Source: Granulicella pectinivorans
GTDB lineage: Bacteria > Acidobacteriota > Terriglobia > Terriglobales > Acidobacteriaceae
Reading direction: 5' to 3'
Assembly (NCBI RefSeq): GCF_900114625.1
Contig: NZ_FOZL01000002.1
Coordinates: forward strand, 186,001 to 250,000
Length of the DNA stretch: 64,000 bases
Below the pieces are notes generated by a model. That model ran no database searches, was not told where the DNA came from, and saw only the letters and a program-made list of their open reading frames with translations. A program made the translations under genes and the position numbers. Shown here piece by piece: positions 25,431 through 34,421 of the stretch (positions are counted from its first letter, which is position 1; every line of letters begins with the position of its first letter).

Positions 25431-28400
25431 ATGATCACCTCCCCCTCCTCTCCATACGCATCGCGTCTCTGGGCCCTTGTTGTCGCCGTTCTCTGTCTCA
25501 CGGGTCTCGCTCAAGCCTCCGTACCAACCGGCGCCATCATCACCCAGGTCTATGGGGCAGGTGGCAACTCGGGAGCCACGTACAACGCGGATTACGTCGA
25601 GATCTTCAATCCGACCTCCTCCACCCTCACCCTCTCCAACTACTCCATCCAATACGCCAGCGTGGCTGGAACCACCATCGCCTCGGTCACCACGCTCCCC
25701 CCCTCCATCACCCTCCAGCCCGGACAGTACTACCTCATCGCCGCCGCCGCAGGCTCGGTCGGAGCCGCGCTCCCCACACCTGACTCCCCCAACGCCCCCT
25801 TCGCCATCGCCGCCACTGCCGGCAAGATCTACCTGGTCAATTCGACCAATAAACTCACCGCGGCCTGCCCCGCCACCGATCCCTCCATCGTTGACTTCGT
25901 GGCCTTCGGTTCCACTCCCAACTGCGCCTATGGAACCGCCGCACCCGCGCCCTCCGCCACCACGGCGATCATCCGCGCCAACGCCTGCAACATCACCGGC
26001 AACAACTCCACCGACTACGCCGCGCGCACGCCTACCCCGCACAACGCCTCTTCCACCCTGGCTCCCTGCTCCAACACCGGTTCGAGCCCCCTCGCCGCCA
26101 CCGCACTCGCCACCCCCTCGACCCTCTACCTCGGCAACACCACCCTCCTCACCGCCACCGTCATCCCCGGAACCCTGCCCAACAGCACCGGCATCGCGGT
26201 CACCGCGGACCTCAGCACCATCGGCGGCGTCACCAACCAGCCCTTCTACGATGACGGCACCCACGGCGACGTCACCGCCGGCGACAACGTCTTCAGCTTC
26301 TCCGCCACGCCCACCGCGACCGGCACCTTCACCCTCCCCGTCTCCGTGTCCGACGCGCAGGCCCAGTCCGCCGCTCCCACCATCGCCCTCACGGTAGCCG
26401 CCGCGCCGCCCACCGTCAGCATCCAGACCATCCAGGCCAACAAGCCCTCCACGTACGCCACCCAGGCCGTCACCACCAGCGGCATCGTCATCGGCGTCAA
26501 GTCCAACGGCTTCTATATCGAGTCCAAAAACGCCACCACCAACCCCACCACACCGCAGGGCATCCTCGTCTACACCGGATCCACCCGTCTGCCCTCCTAC
26601 ATCGCCATCGGCAACGAGGTCCAGGTACAGGGTACGGTCAACACCTATCCCGCCTATCCCTCGGCCACCCTCACCCCCGGCACCGAGATCGACGGCCCCC
26701 AGACCTTCACCCTCCTCACCACCGGCAACACCCTGCCCACCCCCATCACCCTCACCGCAGCGCAGGACTCCCCCGCCGGCGGCATCAAGCAGTTCACCCA
26801 GTACGAGGGCAGCCGCATCGCCATCGGCTCCGTCACCACCACCTCCGGAACCGACGCCTCGCTCAACGAGGCCACCGAAACCAACACCTCCAACGGCCGC
26901 TTCTATGGCGTCGTCACCGGCGTCCCCCGGCCCTTCCGCGAGCCCGGCGTCTCCGTCACCGACACGCTCTACGGCACCATTCCCTCCGGCGTCACCGTCT
27001 GGGACTCCAACCCAGAGCTCCTCTACTTTGACTCCCTCGCCTTCGGCGCACCCGCCATCGACCTTACCTCGAACGCCATCCTCACCGGCGTCTCCGGCGT
27101 GATGGACTTCTCCTTCGGCTCGCCCGAAATCCTCATCGACGCCGCCAACCGCCCCACCGTCACCGGCCTCATGACCGCGCAGCCCGTCCCCGCACAGGCC
27201 GCCACCGAGTTCACCGCGGCCAGCTTCAACATGGAGCGCTTCTACAACGACGTCGCCGACGCCGATAACCCAGGCTCGTCCGTCGTCATCGTCACCACCG
27301 CCGCCTACCAGCGCCGCCTCGCCAAGGCATCGCTCGCCATCCGCAACGTCCTCAACTTCCCCGACATCATCGGAGCCCAGGAGATCGAGAACATCAACGT
27401 CCTCACCGATCTCGCCAACAAGATCTCCGCCGACGCACTCACCGCCGGACAAACCGATCCCGTCTACAAGCCCTACCTCTTCCTCGCCACCGACGGCACC
27501 GGCATCAACACCGGCGTCCTCGTCAAGAGCACACGCGTCAACACCGTCAAGGCCGAGCAGTTCGGACTCACCACCACCTTCACCAACGCCGGCGGCAACC
27601 AGGCCGTCCTCAACGACCGCACCCCGCTCGTCATGCACCTCGGCGTCAAGCGCGCCAACGGCGCACCCGACTACCCCGTCACCTTCATCAGCGTCCACCA
27701 GCGCTCCTTGATCAACGTCGACGACCCCACCTCCACCGGTGCCACCGTCCGCCTCAAGCGTGAGGCCCAGGCCGAGTACCTCGCACGCCTCATCCAGGGC
27801 TACCAGGCCGCCGGCGAGCACGTCATCACCGTCGGCGACTACAACGCCTTCGAGTTCTCCGATGGCTTCGTCGACTCCCTCGGCGTCACCACCGGAAAGC
27901 CCGTCCCCTCCACCCAGGTCATCACCCCGCCGGTCGCGAACCTCGTCACACCCAACCTCGTCGACCTCGTCACCCTCCTTCCCGCCGCGCAGCGTCAGTC
28001 CTACGTCGAAACCGGCTCTGCCCAGGTCCTCGATCACGTCGTCGTCACCAGCGACCTCGTCCCCCTCGAGACCCGCCTCGTCTACGCGCACATCGACGCC
28101 GACTTCCCACTCGTCTATCAGAACGATGCAACCCGTCCTGAGCGCGTCAGCGATCACGACCCCGTGGTCGCCTACTTCACCATCCCGCCCGCACCCGCGG
28201 CCATCAGCCTCTCGGCCTCCACCCTCACCTTCGCCGGTCAACTCTCCGGCTCCACCAGCGCCGCCCAGACCGTCACCGTCACCAACACCGGCTTCGCGGC
28301 CCTGACCTTCTCGTCCATCGCCGTGTCGACCACCACCTTCGCGCAGACCAATACCTGCGGCACCTCCCTCGCACCCTCCGCCACCTGCACCATCTCGGTG

Positions 28401-29048
28401 ACCTTCAAGCCCACCGCAACCGGTGCCGCAACCGGAACCATCACCATCACCTCGAACGCGTCCACCTCGCCGACCACCATCGCCCTCACCGGCACCGGCA
28501 CGGACTTCACCCTCACCACCACCACCCAGACCCAGACCGTCACCAACGGCAACACCGCAACCGTCTCCCTCGCACTCACCTCGATCGGCGGCTACACCGG
28601 ACAGGTCACCTTCGCCTGCACCGGCCTGCTCACCGGCGAGACCTGCACCACCACTCCCGTCACCCTCGCCGCCACCGGAACCACCACGGCGACCGTCACC
28701 ATCTCCACCACCCGCCAGGTAACCCCGAACGCTAAGGCCACCGGCACAACCCGTGCGGCGAACCACACCGCCACCAGCAACGGAACCACGCGTCTGGCCG
28801 GCATCTCCTTCGCCGGTCTCACCCTCCTCGCACTGGCCGGCTCCATCAAGCGCAGGAGCCTCGGTCGCTACACCCGCCTGCTCTCCCTCTTCGCCCTCCT
28901 CGCCACCCTCGGTGCTCTCGCCGGGTGCAACGACGCAGGCGTCACCTTCAACCCCAGCGGAACCCCCTCCGGCACCGGGAACATCGGTATCGTAGCCACC
29001 TCCGCCGGCGTCTCCCACACCATCACCGTCCAGGTCGTAGTGCAGTAG
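25431..29048 (+). CDS. Giant secreted ExeM/NucH-like nuclease with lamin-tail and Ig-like modules
   Basis: A 1205-aa exported protein, probably an extracellular DNase or phosphoesterase. It starts with a signal peptide (LWALVVAVLCLTGLAQA). Residues ~30-150 form a lamin-tail domain (ADYVEIFNPTSSTLTLSNYS). A beta-rich OB-like region follows (~330-450, SNGFYIESK). Residues ~590-920 are an endonuclease/exonuclease/phosphatase domain: Glu in IGAQEIEN (~650), GDYNAF (~801) and SDHDPVV (~906). A choice-of-anchor-D-type Ig domain (~925-1015) and another Thr-rich domain precede a C-terminal hydrophobic helix with basic stop (SIKRRSLGRY), then a second hydrophobic segment with a lipobox-like ALAGC. It may serve DNA scavenging. 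Confidence is high for the architecture, lower for the substrate. Confidence 0.85.
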   Translation: MITSPSSPYASRLWALVVAVLCLTGLAQASVPTGAIITQVYGAGGNSGATYNADYVEIFNPTSSTLTLSNYSIQYASVAGTTIASVTTLPPSITLQPGQYYLIAAAAGSVGAALPTPDSPNAPFAIAATAGKIYLVNSTNKLTAACPATDPSIVDFVAFGSTPNCAYGTAAPAPSATTAIIRANACNITGNNSTDYAARTPTPHNASSTLAPCSNTGSSPLAATALATPSTLYLGNTTLLTATVIPGTLPNSTGIAVTADLSTIGGVTNQPFYDDGTHGDVTAGDNVFSFSATPTATGTFTLPVSVSDAQAQSAAPTIALTVAAAPPTVSIQTIQANKPSTYATQAVTTSGIVIGVKSNGFYIESKNATTNPTTPQGILVYTGSTRLPSYIAIGNEVQVQGTVNTYPAYPSATLTPGTEIDGPQTFTLLTTGNTLPTPITLTAAQDSPAGGIKQFTQYEGSRIAIGSVTTTSGTDASLNEATETNTSNGRFYGVVTGVPRPFREPGVSVTDTLYGTIPSGVTVWDSNPELLYFDSLAFGAPAIDLTSNAILTGVSGVMDFSFGSPEILIDAANRPTVTGLMTAQPVPAQAATEFTAASFNMERFYNDVADADNPGSSVVIVTTAAYQRRLAKASLAIRNVLNFPDIIGAQEIENINVLTDLANKISADALTAGQTDPVYKPYLFLATDGTGINTGVLVKSTRVNTVKAEQFGLTTTFTNAGGNQAVLNDRTPLVMHLGVKRANGAPDYPVTFISVHQRSLINVDDPTSTGATVRLKREAQAEYLARLIQGYQAAGEHVITVGDYNAFEFSDGFVDSLGVTTGKPVPSTQVITPPVANLVTPNLVDLVTLLPAAQRQSYVETGSAQVLDHVVVTSDLVPLETRLVYAHIDADFPLVYQNDATRPERVSDHDPVVAYFTIPPAPAAISLSASTLTFAGQLSGSTSAAQTVTVTNTGFAALTFSSIAVSTTTFAQTNTCGTSLAPSATCTISVTFKPTATGAATGTITITSNASTSPTTIALTGTGTDFTLTTTTQTQTVTNGNTATVSLALTSIGGYTGQVTFACTGLLTGETCTTTPVTLAATGTTTATVTISTTRQVTPNAKATGTTRAANHTATSNGTTRLAGISFAGLTLLALAGSIKRRSLGRYTRLLSLFALLATLGALAGCNDAGVTFNPSGTPSGTGNIGIVATSAGVSHTITVQVVVQ

Positions 29049-29066
29049 GCGAATCACGCAGCAACG

Positions 29067-29099
29067 ACGAAGGCCACCTCACACTGAGGTGGCCTTCGT
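29067..29099 (+). terminator. Terminator of the nuclease gene
   Basis: ACGAAGGCCACCTCA (29067-29081) and TGAGGTGGCCTTCGT (29085-29099) form a perfect 15-bp stem with a 3-base loop, 19 bases after the stop codon. Confidence 0.75.
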
Positions 29100-29562
29100 C
29101 CTTCCCGGCCTCGGAGCGATCCCATGAACGCGAGAAACCAGCCAGTGTCCACACTTTCCAGACAAATGCCCACGTTTTACCGTTCCAAAAACTGCAGGTA
29201 AAACCTGAAGAAAACCAAAGAAACACCCATAAAACCCTGAAATCCACCACAAATCCCCACAAACCCCAAAGCGCTTTCCTTTCAAGCACTTAGAAGTGTG
29301 TCAAAACTGCAAATTGTGTGGTGAGATCGACACATTCACTCAAATTGGATCGACCACCCGTGCGTCGTCCACATGTCTTGGTAGAACCAATCGCTGAAAG
29401 CCGCGAGCCACAGAAGCCGCCTGGCTCCTGTTTCCTTTTCCCGCTTCTCCGCCTTTTCCCCACAATCTTTTTCCTATGTTAAGCGCACCCGCGCCCGCCA
29501 AAGCCCTATGGGGGGTATCGATTCAGCGTTGAAGGAGGATTTTTTGCAGATGGAGAAGAGTC
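29100..29562. other. Gene-free stretch
   Basis: About 460 bases of lower GC than the surroundings, rich in AAACC and AAAA runs on the plus strand near 29190-29290. No convincing open reading frame with a ribosome binding site is seen on either strand. It lies downstream of the SRP RNA repeat array when read on the minus strand. I see no tRNA or known riboswitch here. Confidence 0.5.
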
Positions 29563-29566
29563 TTTT

Positions 29567-29690
29567 GCACCGGGCGACCGACTGCGCCATCGCGCGAGTG
29601 CCTCAGGTTTAAGTGGAGAAGAGGTTTTGCACCGGGCGACCTACTGCGCCATTGCGCGGGTGCCTCAGGTTTCGATGGAGAGGAAATTTT
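29567..29690 (-). repeat. Two 62-bp tandem copies of the SRP RNA 3' arm and tail
   Basis: Units start at 29567 and 29629 (plus-strand GCACCGGGCGACC); a third copy of the first 22 bases starts at 29691 and is the 3' arm of the SRP RNA itself. Spacing is exactly 62 bases and the two full units differ at only a few positions, mostly in the GGAGA-rich part. A further partial tail (GATGGAGAAGAGTCTTTT) precedes the first unit. On the transcribed minus strand each unit ends in GCAGTAGGTCGCCCGGTGC (one base differs in the outermost copy). Confidence 0.85.
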
Positions 29691-29787
29691 GCACCGGGCG
29701 ACCTACTGCGCCCATACTAGCCCGTTACCGTTGCTTCCTTCCGGACCTGGCGGGGTTGGCGGGATTACGTCGCGTAGGACCCGGCAC
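29691..29787 (-). ncRNA. ffs: Small signal recognition particle RNA (4.5S type)
   Basis: The minus strand contains the nearly invariant SRP apical motif: CAGGTCCGGAAGGAAGCA, flanked by complementary arms (CCCCGCC side and GGTAACGGG side). The terminal helix is formed by GTGCCGGG...CCTACGCG at the 5' end and CGCAGTAGG...CCCGGTGC at the 3' end, giving an RNA of about 97 bases. The RNA binds Ffh and acts with FtsY, whose gene is at 56134. A TATTAT lies seven bases before the predicted 5' end. The mature ends are estimated from the helix only. Confidence 0.92.
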
Positions 29788-29794
29788 AAGAGTC

Positions 29795-29824
29795 ATAATA
29801 ACACCGTAGGCCCCCATGCCCCAA
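29795..29824 (-). promoter_or_regulatory. Candidate promoter of the SRP RNA gene
   Basis: On the minus strand TTGGGG (29819-29824) and TATTAT (29795-29800) are separated by 18 bases, and the RNA would start about 8 bases further. It overlaps the start codon of the divergent MutS-like gene at 29816. Confidence 0.45.
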
Positions 29825-31558
29825 GCACCCCAGAGCTTCTACGAAGCGCGCCTCCAAAACCTTCAGTCCGAACGCAAAACCACCCAGAGCCGATACAGCC
29901 TTCTGCTCCTCATCGTCATCGCCAGCGCCCTCACGACGATGGTGCTGGCCGTCGCCGCCTACCAGCACGCCACACCCCTGTGGACCCCGGGAGTCCCCAT
30001 ACTGGCCCTTGTAGCCCTTGCCCTGCCATTTCTCAGGGCAAAACGCACCCTCGACCGTCTCGAGCGCCTGACGTACCTCTACGAAGCCGGCATCGCCCGC
30101 CTCACGCATCAGCCGCCCGAACGCCCGCAGCACGGCGAAGCCTTCCGCGAACCCGACCACCTCTACGACCGAGACCTCAACATCCTCGGCCCCCACTCCC
30201 TCTTCGAACACCTCGCCACCACCCGCACCGGCCTTGGCCAGCGCGCCCTCGCCCACACCCTCCTGCACCCGCCGCCACCTGCCGAAACTGCGCGCCGCCA
30301 GTCGGTCATCGCCGAACTCACCCCGCTCACTGCGCTCCGCGAACAGATTGCTCTGCTCGGCCCCAGCGCCTACGCTCCCACCCATCACGACACCTTCGAC
30401 CTCTGGCTCGACGAGCCGCCCGCGCACTTCCCCGGATTCCTCCGTCCCGTCCTCTACGCCATCAGCACGATAGCCGTCCTTCTGGTCGCAGCATGGTCCA
30501 CCAACCGTCTCAGCGTCGACTCCCTGATCCCCAATCTCGCCGCCGTCTTCGGCCTGCAGGCCGCCATCGCGCTCATCTACCGCCCCAAAGCCCTGCCCAT
30601 CCTCGAAGCCACCCAACCCCTCCCCGGACAGATCCAGATCCTCCGCGACGGCCTCAAGCTCATGCATCAGCCGCCACCCGCAGCCGACACTGCCCTCGCC
30701 CAGCTCCAGAAGCACCTCTTCCTCGTCGAGCAGCGCAAGACCGAGTGGTTCTACCTGCCCGCGTTAGCCTTCAATCTAGGAACCCACGCCGCGATCCGGA
30801 TCAATCAATGGAAGCTCGAAAACGCCCCCGGCATGCGCCAGTGGATCGCCGCCTGGGCCGAGTTCGATGCCGTCAACGCCCTCGCCGCCTACGCCTTCGA
30901 GCACCCGGAAAACACCTGCGCCGAGCTTCTGCCCGATACCCATTCCCCCACGTTCGAAGCATCTTCCCTCACCCACCCCCTTCTTCCCAACGCCGTAGCG
31001 AACGACCTATCTCTAGCGAAAGAGAGCCTCTTCTACCTCATCAGCGGCTCGAACATGGCGGGCAAATCCACACTGCTCCGTTCCATCGGCCTCGCGGTCG
31101 TCCTCGCCCGCGCCGGAGCTCCCATCCCCGCCCGGGAATGCCGCCTCACGCCCCTCACCCTGGGTACCTCCCTCACCCCCACCGACTCCCTCGCCGAAGG
31201 CAAGTCCCGTTTCCTCGCCGAGATCCACCGCCTGCGCCAGATCCTCGCCGCCGCCCGCCAGTCCCCCACCCTCTTCCTCATCGACGAGCTCTTCTCAGGC
31301 ACCAACTCCTCCGACCGCCTCACCGCCGCCGAAGGAGTCCTGCAGGCTCTCCTCGCCGCCGGAGCCATCGGAGCCCTCTCCACTCACGACCTGGCCTTGA
31401 CCACCCTCGCCACCGCAGAAAACAAAGGCCGGAACGTCCACATGGCCAGCCCCGACCCCACCGACCCGCTGGCCTTCGACTACCTGCTCAAGCCCGGCAT
31501 CAACACCACCACCAACGCCCTCGCCTTTCTCAAGCTCCTCAATCTGGATCGCCCATGA
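29816..31558 (+). CDS. Membrane-anchored MutS-like ATPase
   Basis: A 580-aa protein that joins two N-terminal transmembrane helices (~residues 28-48 LLLLIVIASALTTMVLAVAA and ~57-72), and another pair near 205-245, to MutS-type lever/clamp helices and a C-terminal MutS ATPase domain. The ATPase has Walker A GSNMAGKST, a Q/D loop region LTPTDSLAEGKSRF, Walker B LFLIDELFSGTNSSDR and the H motif ALSTHDLAL. The mismatch-recognition domain I (Phe-x-Glu) of true MutS is absent. Proteins of this type are annotated as MutS-related and are not known to do mismatch repair. Membrane anchoring suggests a different role. The ATG overlaps the SRP RNA promoter on the other strand. Confidence 0.82.
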   Translation: MPQAPQSFYEARLQNLQSERKTTQSRYSLLLLIVIASALTTMVLAVAAYQHATPLWTPGVPILALVALALPFLRAKRTLDRLERLTYLYEAGIARLTHQPPERPQHGEAFREPDHLYDRDLNILGPHSLFEHLATTRTGLGQRALAHTLLHPPPPAETARRQSVIAELTPLTALREQIALLGPSAYAPTHHDTFDLWLDEPPAHFPGFLRPVLYAISTIAVLLVAAWSTNRLSVDSLIPNLAAVFGLQAAIALIYRPKALPILEATQPLPGQIQILRDGLKLMHQPPPAADTALAQLQKHLFLVEQRKTEWFYLPALAFNLGTHAAIRINQWKLENAPGMRQWIAAWAEFDAVNALAAYAFEHPENTCAELLPDTHSPTFEASSLTHPLLPNAVANDLSLAKESLFYLISGSNMAGKSTLLRSIGLAVVLARAGAPIPARECRLTPLTLGTSLTPTDSLAEGKSRFLAEIHRLRQILAAARQSPTLFLIDELFSGTNSSDRLTAAEGVLQALLAAGAIGALSTHDLALTTLATAENKGRNVHMASPDPTDPLAFDYLLKPGINTTTNALAFLKLLNLDRP

Positions 31559-31596
31559 ACCGGGTGCCCCACATCTCGATCATGAGATCTGGGTTT
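31558..31596 (+). repeat. REP-like hairpin repeat (copy B)
   Basis: CCGGGTGCCCCACATCTCG is identical to copy A at 10428. CCCACATCTC pairs with GAGATCTGGG with one mismatch, followed by TTT. It begins at the last base of the MutS-like stop codon and may act as its terminator. Confidence 0.7.
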
Positions 31597-31655
31597 CCAG
31601 CGAATATCGGGGAATGCACGTTGCCCATCCAGCCCGCGTCTTCTACCTTGAGAGC

Positions 31656-32666
31656 ATGTCCTGCAAAGCGATCGCCGCCCTCTTCCTGCTCGTCACCCTC
31701 CCCGCCGTCGCTCAGAAAAAGGATCCAGATGTCCATGTTGATGTGCGCCCCGACGTCAAAACCGGCATCGAGTCCACCACGCAGTACCCGACGATCCAGA
31801 TGGCCATGGACCACGCCCCCGACGCCGGCACCGGACGCGTCTACGTCCACATCTACCCCGGCGTTTACCATGAGCGCGTCATCGTCACCCAGAACCGCCC
31901 CCGCATGACCTGGATCGGCATGGGGTCCACCCCATCCGACGTTGTCATCACCAACTCCCTCAACGCCAGGACCGCCGGCGGCACCTTCTTCACCGAGACC
32001 GTCGAGATCAACGGGCCGGAGTTCGAGGCCTCCAACCTCACCATCGAAAACACCGCCGGCAACACCGGACAGGCCGTAGCCGCCGCCGTCCGGTCCGACA
32101 AGGCCATCTTCAAGCACGTCCGCTTCCTCGGCCACCAGGACACCCTCTTCGCCGACTACGGCCGCCAGTACTACACCGCCTGCTACATCGCCGGCGGCGT
32201 CGACTTCATCTTCGGCAACGCTACGGCCGTCTTCGACCACTCTGAACTGCACGCCCTCGCCCCCGGCTTCCTGACCGCCCAGTCCCGCATCAAGCCCACC
32301 GAGACCACCGGATACGTCATCGCCAACTCCCGCGTCACCACCGATCTCGACCCCAACGCCGGATCCCCGCACAACACCTTCGGCCTCGGCCGCCCCTGGC
32401 GCCCCTACTCCCGCGTCGTCTTCCTGAACACCGAGCTACCCGCAGGCCTCGACCCCGCCGGCTGGAACAATTGGAGCAAAACCTCCAACGAATCTACCGC
32501 GTACTACGCCGAGTTCCATTCCACCGGACCTGGCGCAAACCCCTCCGCGCGCGTGCCGTGGTCCTACCAACTCACCGCCGCCGAAGCCCGCCCCTTCGCA
32601 CCACTCAACTTCCTCCGCGGCCCCGACCACTGGAACCCAGAGCGCGAAGCCACAAATATTCCCTAA
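31656..32666 (+). CDS. Pectinesterase (carbohydrate esterase family 8)
   Basis: Secreted enzyme that removes methyl esters from homogalacturonan. The 336-aa protein starts at 31656 with a signal peptide (CKAIAALFLLVTLPAVAQ). CE8 landmarks in order are YPTIQMAMDHAP, the GVYHERV strand, the Gln in NTGQAVA, the catalytic Asp in LGHQDTLFAD, the second Asp in GGVDFIFGNA and the Arg/Trp of GRPWRPYSRVVF. All expected active-site residues are present and the length is usual. With GH43 (49458) and GH92 (63283) it fits plant or fungal wall breakdown. No pectate lyase is adjacent. Confidence 0.94.
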   Translation: MSCKAIAALFLLVTLPAVAQKKDPDVHVDVRPDVKTGIESTTQYPTIQMAMDHAPDAGTGRVYVHIYPGVYHERVIVTQNRPRMTWIGMGSTPSDVVITNSLNARTAGGTFFTETVEINGPEFEASNLTIENTAGNTGQAVAAAVRSDKAIFKHVRFLGHQDTLFADYGRQYYTACYIAGGVDFIFGNATAVFDHSELHALAPGFLTAQSRIKPTETTGYVIANSRVTTDLDPNAGSPHNTFGLGRPWRPYSRVVFLNTELPAGLDPAGWNNWSKTSNESTAYYAEFHSTGPGANPSARVPWSYQLTAAEARPFAPLNFLRGPDHWNPEREATNIP

Positions 32667-32814
32667 CTGCTCAGGAACCGGTTGGGCCAAGATGGAGCTA
32701 TATTTTTCAGTAAGTTATACGGGCTGGACACTCAGAAAATAAAACTTGAAACCTAATTGAACTTTCTTTCGTACAAAGGCTAAGCCCTATACAGCCTATT
32801 CCAGAGAAGAAGCT

Positions 32815-33162
32815 ATGTTACTTTCGAATGTGTCCGGTTCGTCCGGTTACTCCAAACTCCCGCATGGAGCGCAGATGTCCGGTCAGGAACCAGGAAATGT
32901 CGTTTTCAGAGTTCAATTCAGCGACGCACACTCCGAGTCCCAGCTTATAGCCTACGATTTGACGAGTAAGGCCTGGTTTCAGAGTCCAACGCACCCCTGG
33001 CAGACCCATCGCACGATGCTTCTGCAATTCGGCGTCAGTGAGATGCATCTCGCTCTGGCCGACGAAGCCTTCGCTGGCGGAACTCGCGACGCGCAGTTCG
33101 CCGCCGTTCCCGTGCTGAAGAAGACGCTCGACGATGCAGGCTTCAAGCCCAAGATCTGGTAG
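32815..33162 (+). CDS. Hypothetical protein, 115 aa
   Basis: No family recognised. The protein is soluble and has a mixed composition with several aromatic residues (LTSKAWFQSPTHPWQTHR), no signal peptide and no membrane segment. The ATG at 32815 follows an AGAGAAGAAG purine run. The upstream 148 bases are AT-rich (TATATTTTTCAG, AAAATAAAACTTG) and look like a promoter region. Base composition is less GC-rich than the neighbouring pectinesterase, which may point to transfer. Alternatives: a small regulatory or stress protein; nothing supports a specific role. Confidence 0.55.
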   Translation: MLLSNVSGSSGYSKLPHGAQMSGQEPGNVVFRVQFSDAHSESQLIAYDLTSKAWFQSPTHPWQTHRTMLLQFGVSEMHLALADEAFAGGTRDAQFAAVPVLKKTLDDAGFKPKIW

Positions 33163-33220
33163 CTTCGTGCCGCGCCTGCATACGTAAGCGCCCCCCCCCC
33201 CGGAACACCACATGAGCTGA

Positions 33221-33475
33221 CTTCACTGCGTTCGAGAGTCTCTCCGACCAGCCCCCGCAGTTCTCGTGACCATCTTCGCATCGGTCTATATCGGCTTGTC
33301 TCTCTTACTCAAGCCTCCCTCTGCTTCCGGAGGGTGCGCATCGTTACGCGATCTGCATCATCGTCGCTGGCGCGATCGCACTGCGGTTCTATCCCGATAG
33401 CCTGGGCATTTCGAAGAAAAGCAATGAAGGAAAGTTGAATCGCGATCGTGCGTCGCGAAGTCAAAGATGAAACGG
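33221..33475 (+). pseudogene. Possible frameshifted membrane-protein remnant
   Basis: One frame from 33221 reads ...VTIFASVYIGLSLLLKPP, a plausible membrane helix, then becomes non-protein-like; another frame from about 33335 continues RYAICIIVAGAIALRFYPDS and ends at a TGA near 33475. Two adjacent hydrophobic helices in different frames suggest a decayed C-terminus with a frameshift. No start codon or ribosome binding site is seen. A run of 11 C residues at 33191-33201 lies just upstream. The rest of the 33163-33498 gap holds nothing recognisable. Confidence 0.3.
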
Positions 33476-33498
33476 CGCTGTCAGGCCCGACAACCATC

Positions 33499-34266
33499 AT
33501 GACAAAACGACTCGCACTGCCCGTTGCTATCCTCTCTCTGCTGCTCGGCACGTCCCTGACCACGGTCCACGCGCAGCAGTTCGCCTCTTCGTCGTCGCTC
33601 CCGGATGCACCGGACTTTACGGATGCACAGGCCAGCCAGGCCGGTTCGACCGACGGTCATCAGGACTTACAAACAAAGCGCATTCTCGGTATCATCCCCA
33701 ACTTCCGCGCAGTCAGCACCAACGCGCATCCGCCCGCGCAGACCGTGAAGGAGAAGTTCGTCACGGCCTCTCAGGACAGCTTCGACTACTCGGCGATCGT
33801 CCTTCCCGCAGCCGTTGCCGCCTTCGATCTGGGGACGAACAATACGCCGGAGTTCGGGCACGGCGGCGTGGGATACGGACGCTACCTGTGGCACGACGCC
33901 GTCGACCAGACCATTGAGAATTACTCCGTCGAATTCATCGTTCCGGTGATCACGCGGGAGGATACGCGCTACTACACGCTGGGCAAGGGCGGTTTTCTGA
34001 AGCGTACCGGGTATTCGTTGAGCCGCTCCGTCATCACGCGCAACGACGCAGGCCGCGAGACGTTCAATATCTCCGAGGTGGTAGGAGCCGGGGCGGCTGC
34101 GGGTATCTCGAACCTCTACTATCCGAGACCCGAGCGGACGTTTTCCAACACCGCCGACAAATGGGGCACGAACGTAGGGATCGACGCCGCGACGTTCATG
34201 TTCAAAGAGTTCTGGCCCGACATCAACCATGCGCTCTTTCATGGAAAGAAGTCGGCTAACCCGTAA
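33499..34266 (+). CDS. Secreted protein of unknown function, 255 aa
   Basis: Starts at 33499 with a signal peptide (LALPVAILSLLLGTSLTTVHAQ), followed by a Ser/Asp-rich linker. The mature part contains repeated aromatic/Gly motifs (FGHGGVGYGRYLWHDAVDQ, RYYTLGKGGFLKRTGYSLSRS, ISNLYYPRPERTF) and a hydrophobic stretch GAGAAAGISNLYY. The pattern suggests an outer-membrane or membrane-associated protein. I recall similar unnamed proteins in Acidobacteriota, but no function is known to me. It stands alone between a decayed region and rimO. Confidence 0.65.
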   Translation: MTKRLALPVAILSLLLGTSLTTVHAQQFASSSSLPDAPDFTDAQASQAGSTDGHQDLQTKRILGIIPNFRAVSTNAHPPAQTVKEKFVTASQDSFDYSAIVLPAAVAAFDLGTNNTPEFGHGGVGYGRYLWHDAVDQTIENYSVEFIVPVITREDTRYYTLGKGGFLKRTGYSLSRSVITRNDAGRETFNISEVVGAGAAAGISNLYYPRPERTFSNTADKWGTNVGIDAATFMFKEFWPDINHALFHGKKSANP

Positions 34267-34421
34267 GAGTCTTCGACGGGGCGCTCCGTTGGTCGAGAAC
34301 AGAATTCCTTCTCGGCCAACGGTTCTGCCACATGCGAAGCAGTTCCAAGTCATACAGTAGCCGCTGCCCGGGCTGGGTATCCATACGGCAGGACAGTCTT
34401 TATGCGCGTAAAATAAGCCTT

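Noticed and set aside
25374..29057. 1227-codon open frame opposite the giant nuclease gene
   Set aside because: It is Gly/Asp/Glu/Val-rich low-complexity translation produced by the codon bias of the plus-strand gene, whose domains and signal peptide are clear.
29627..31908. Open frames through the SRP RNA repeat region
   Set aside because: They are repetitive translations of the 62-bp units and shadows of the MutS-like gene, without start signals.
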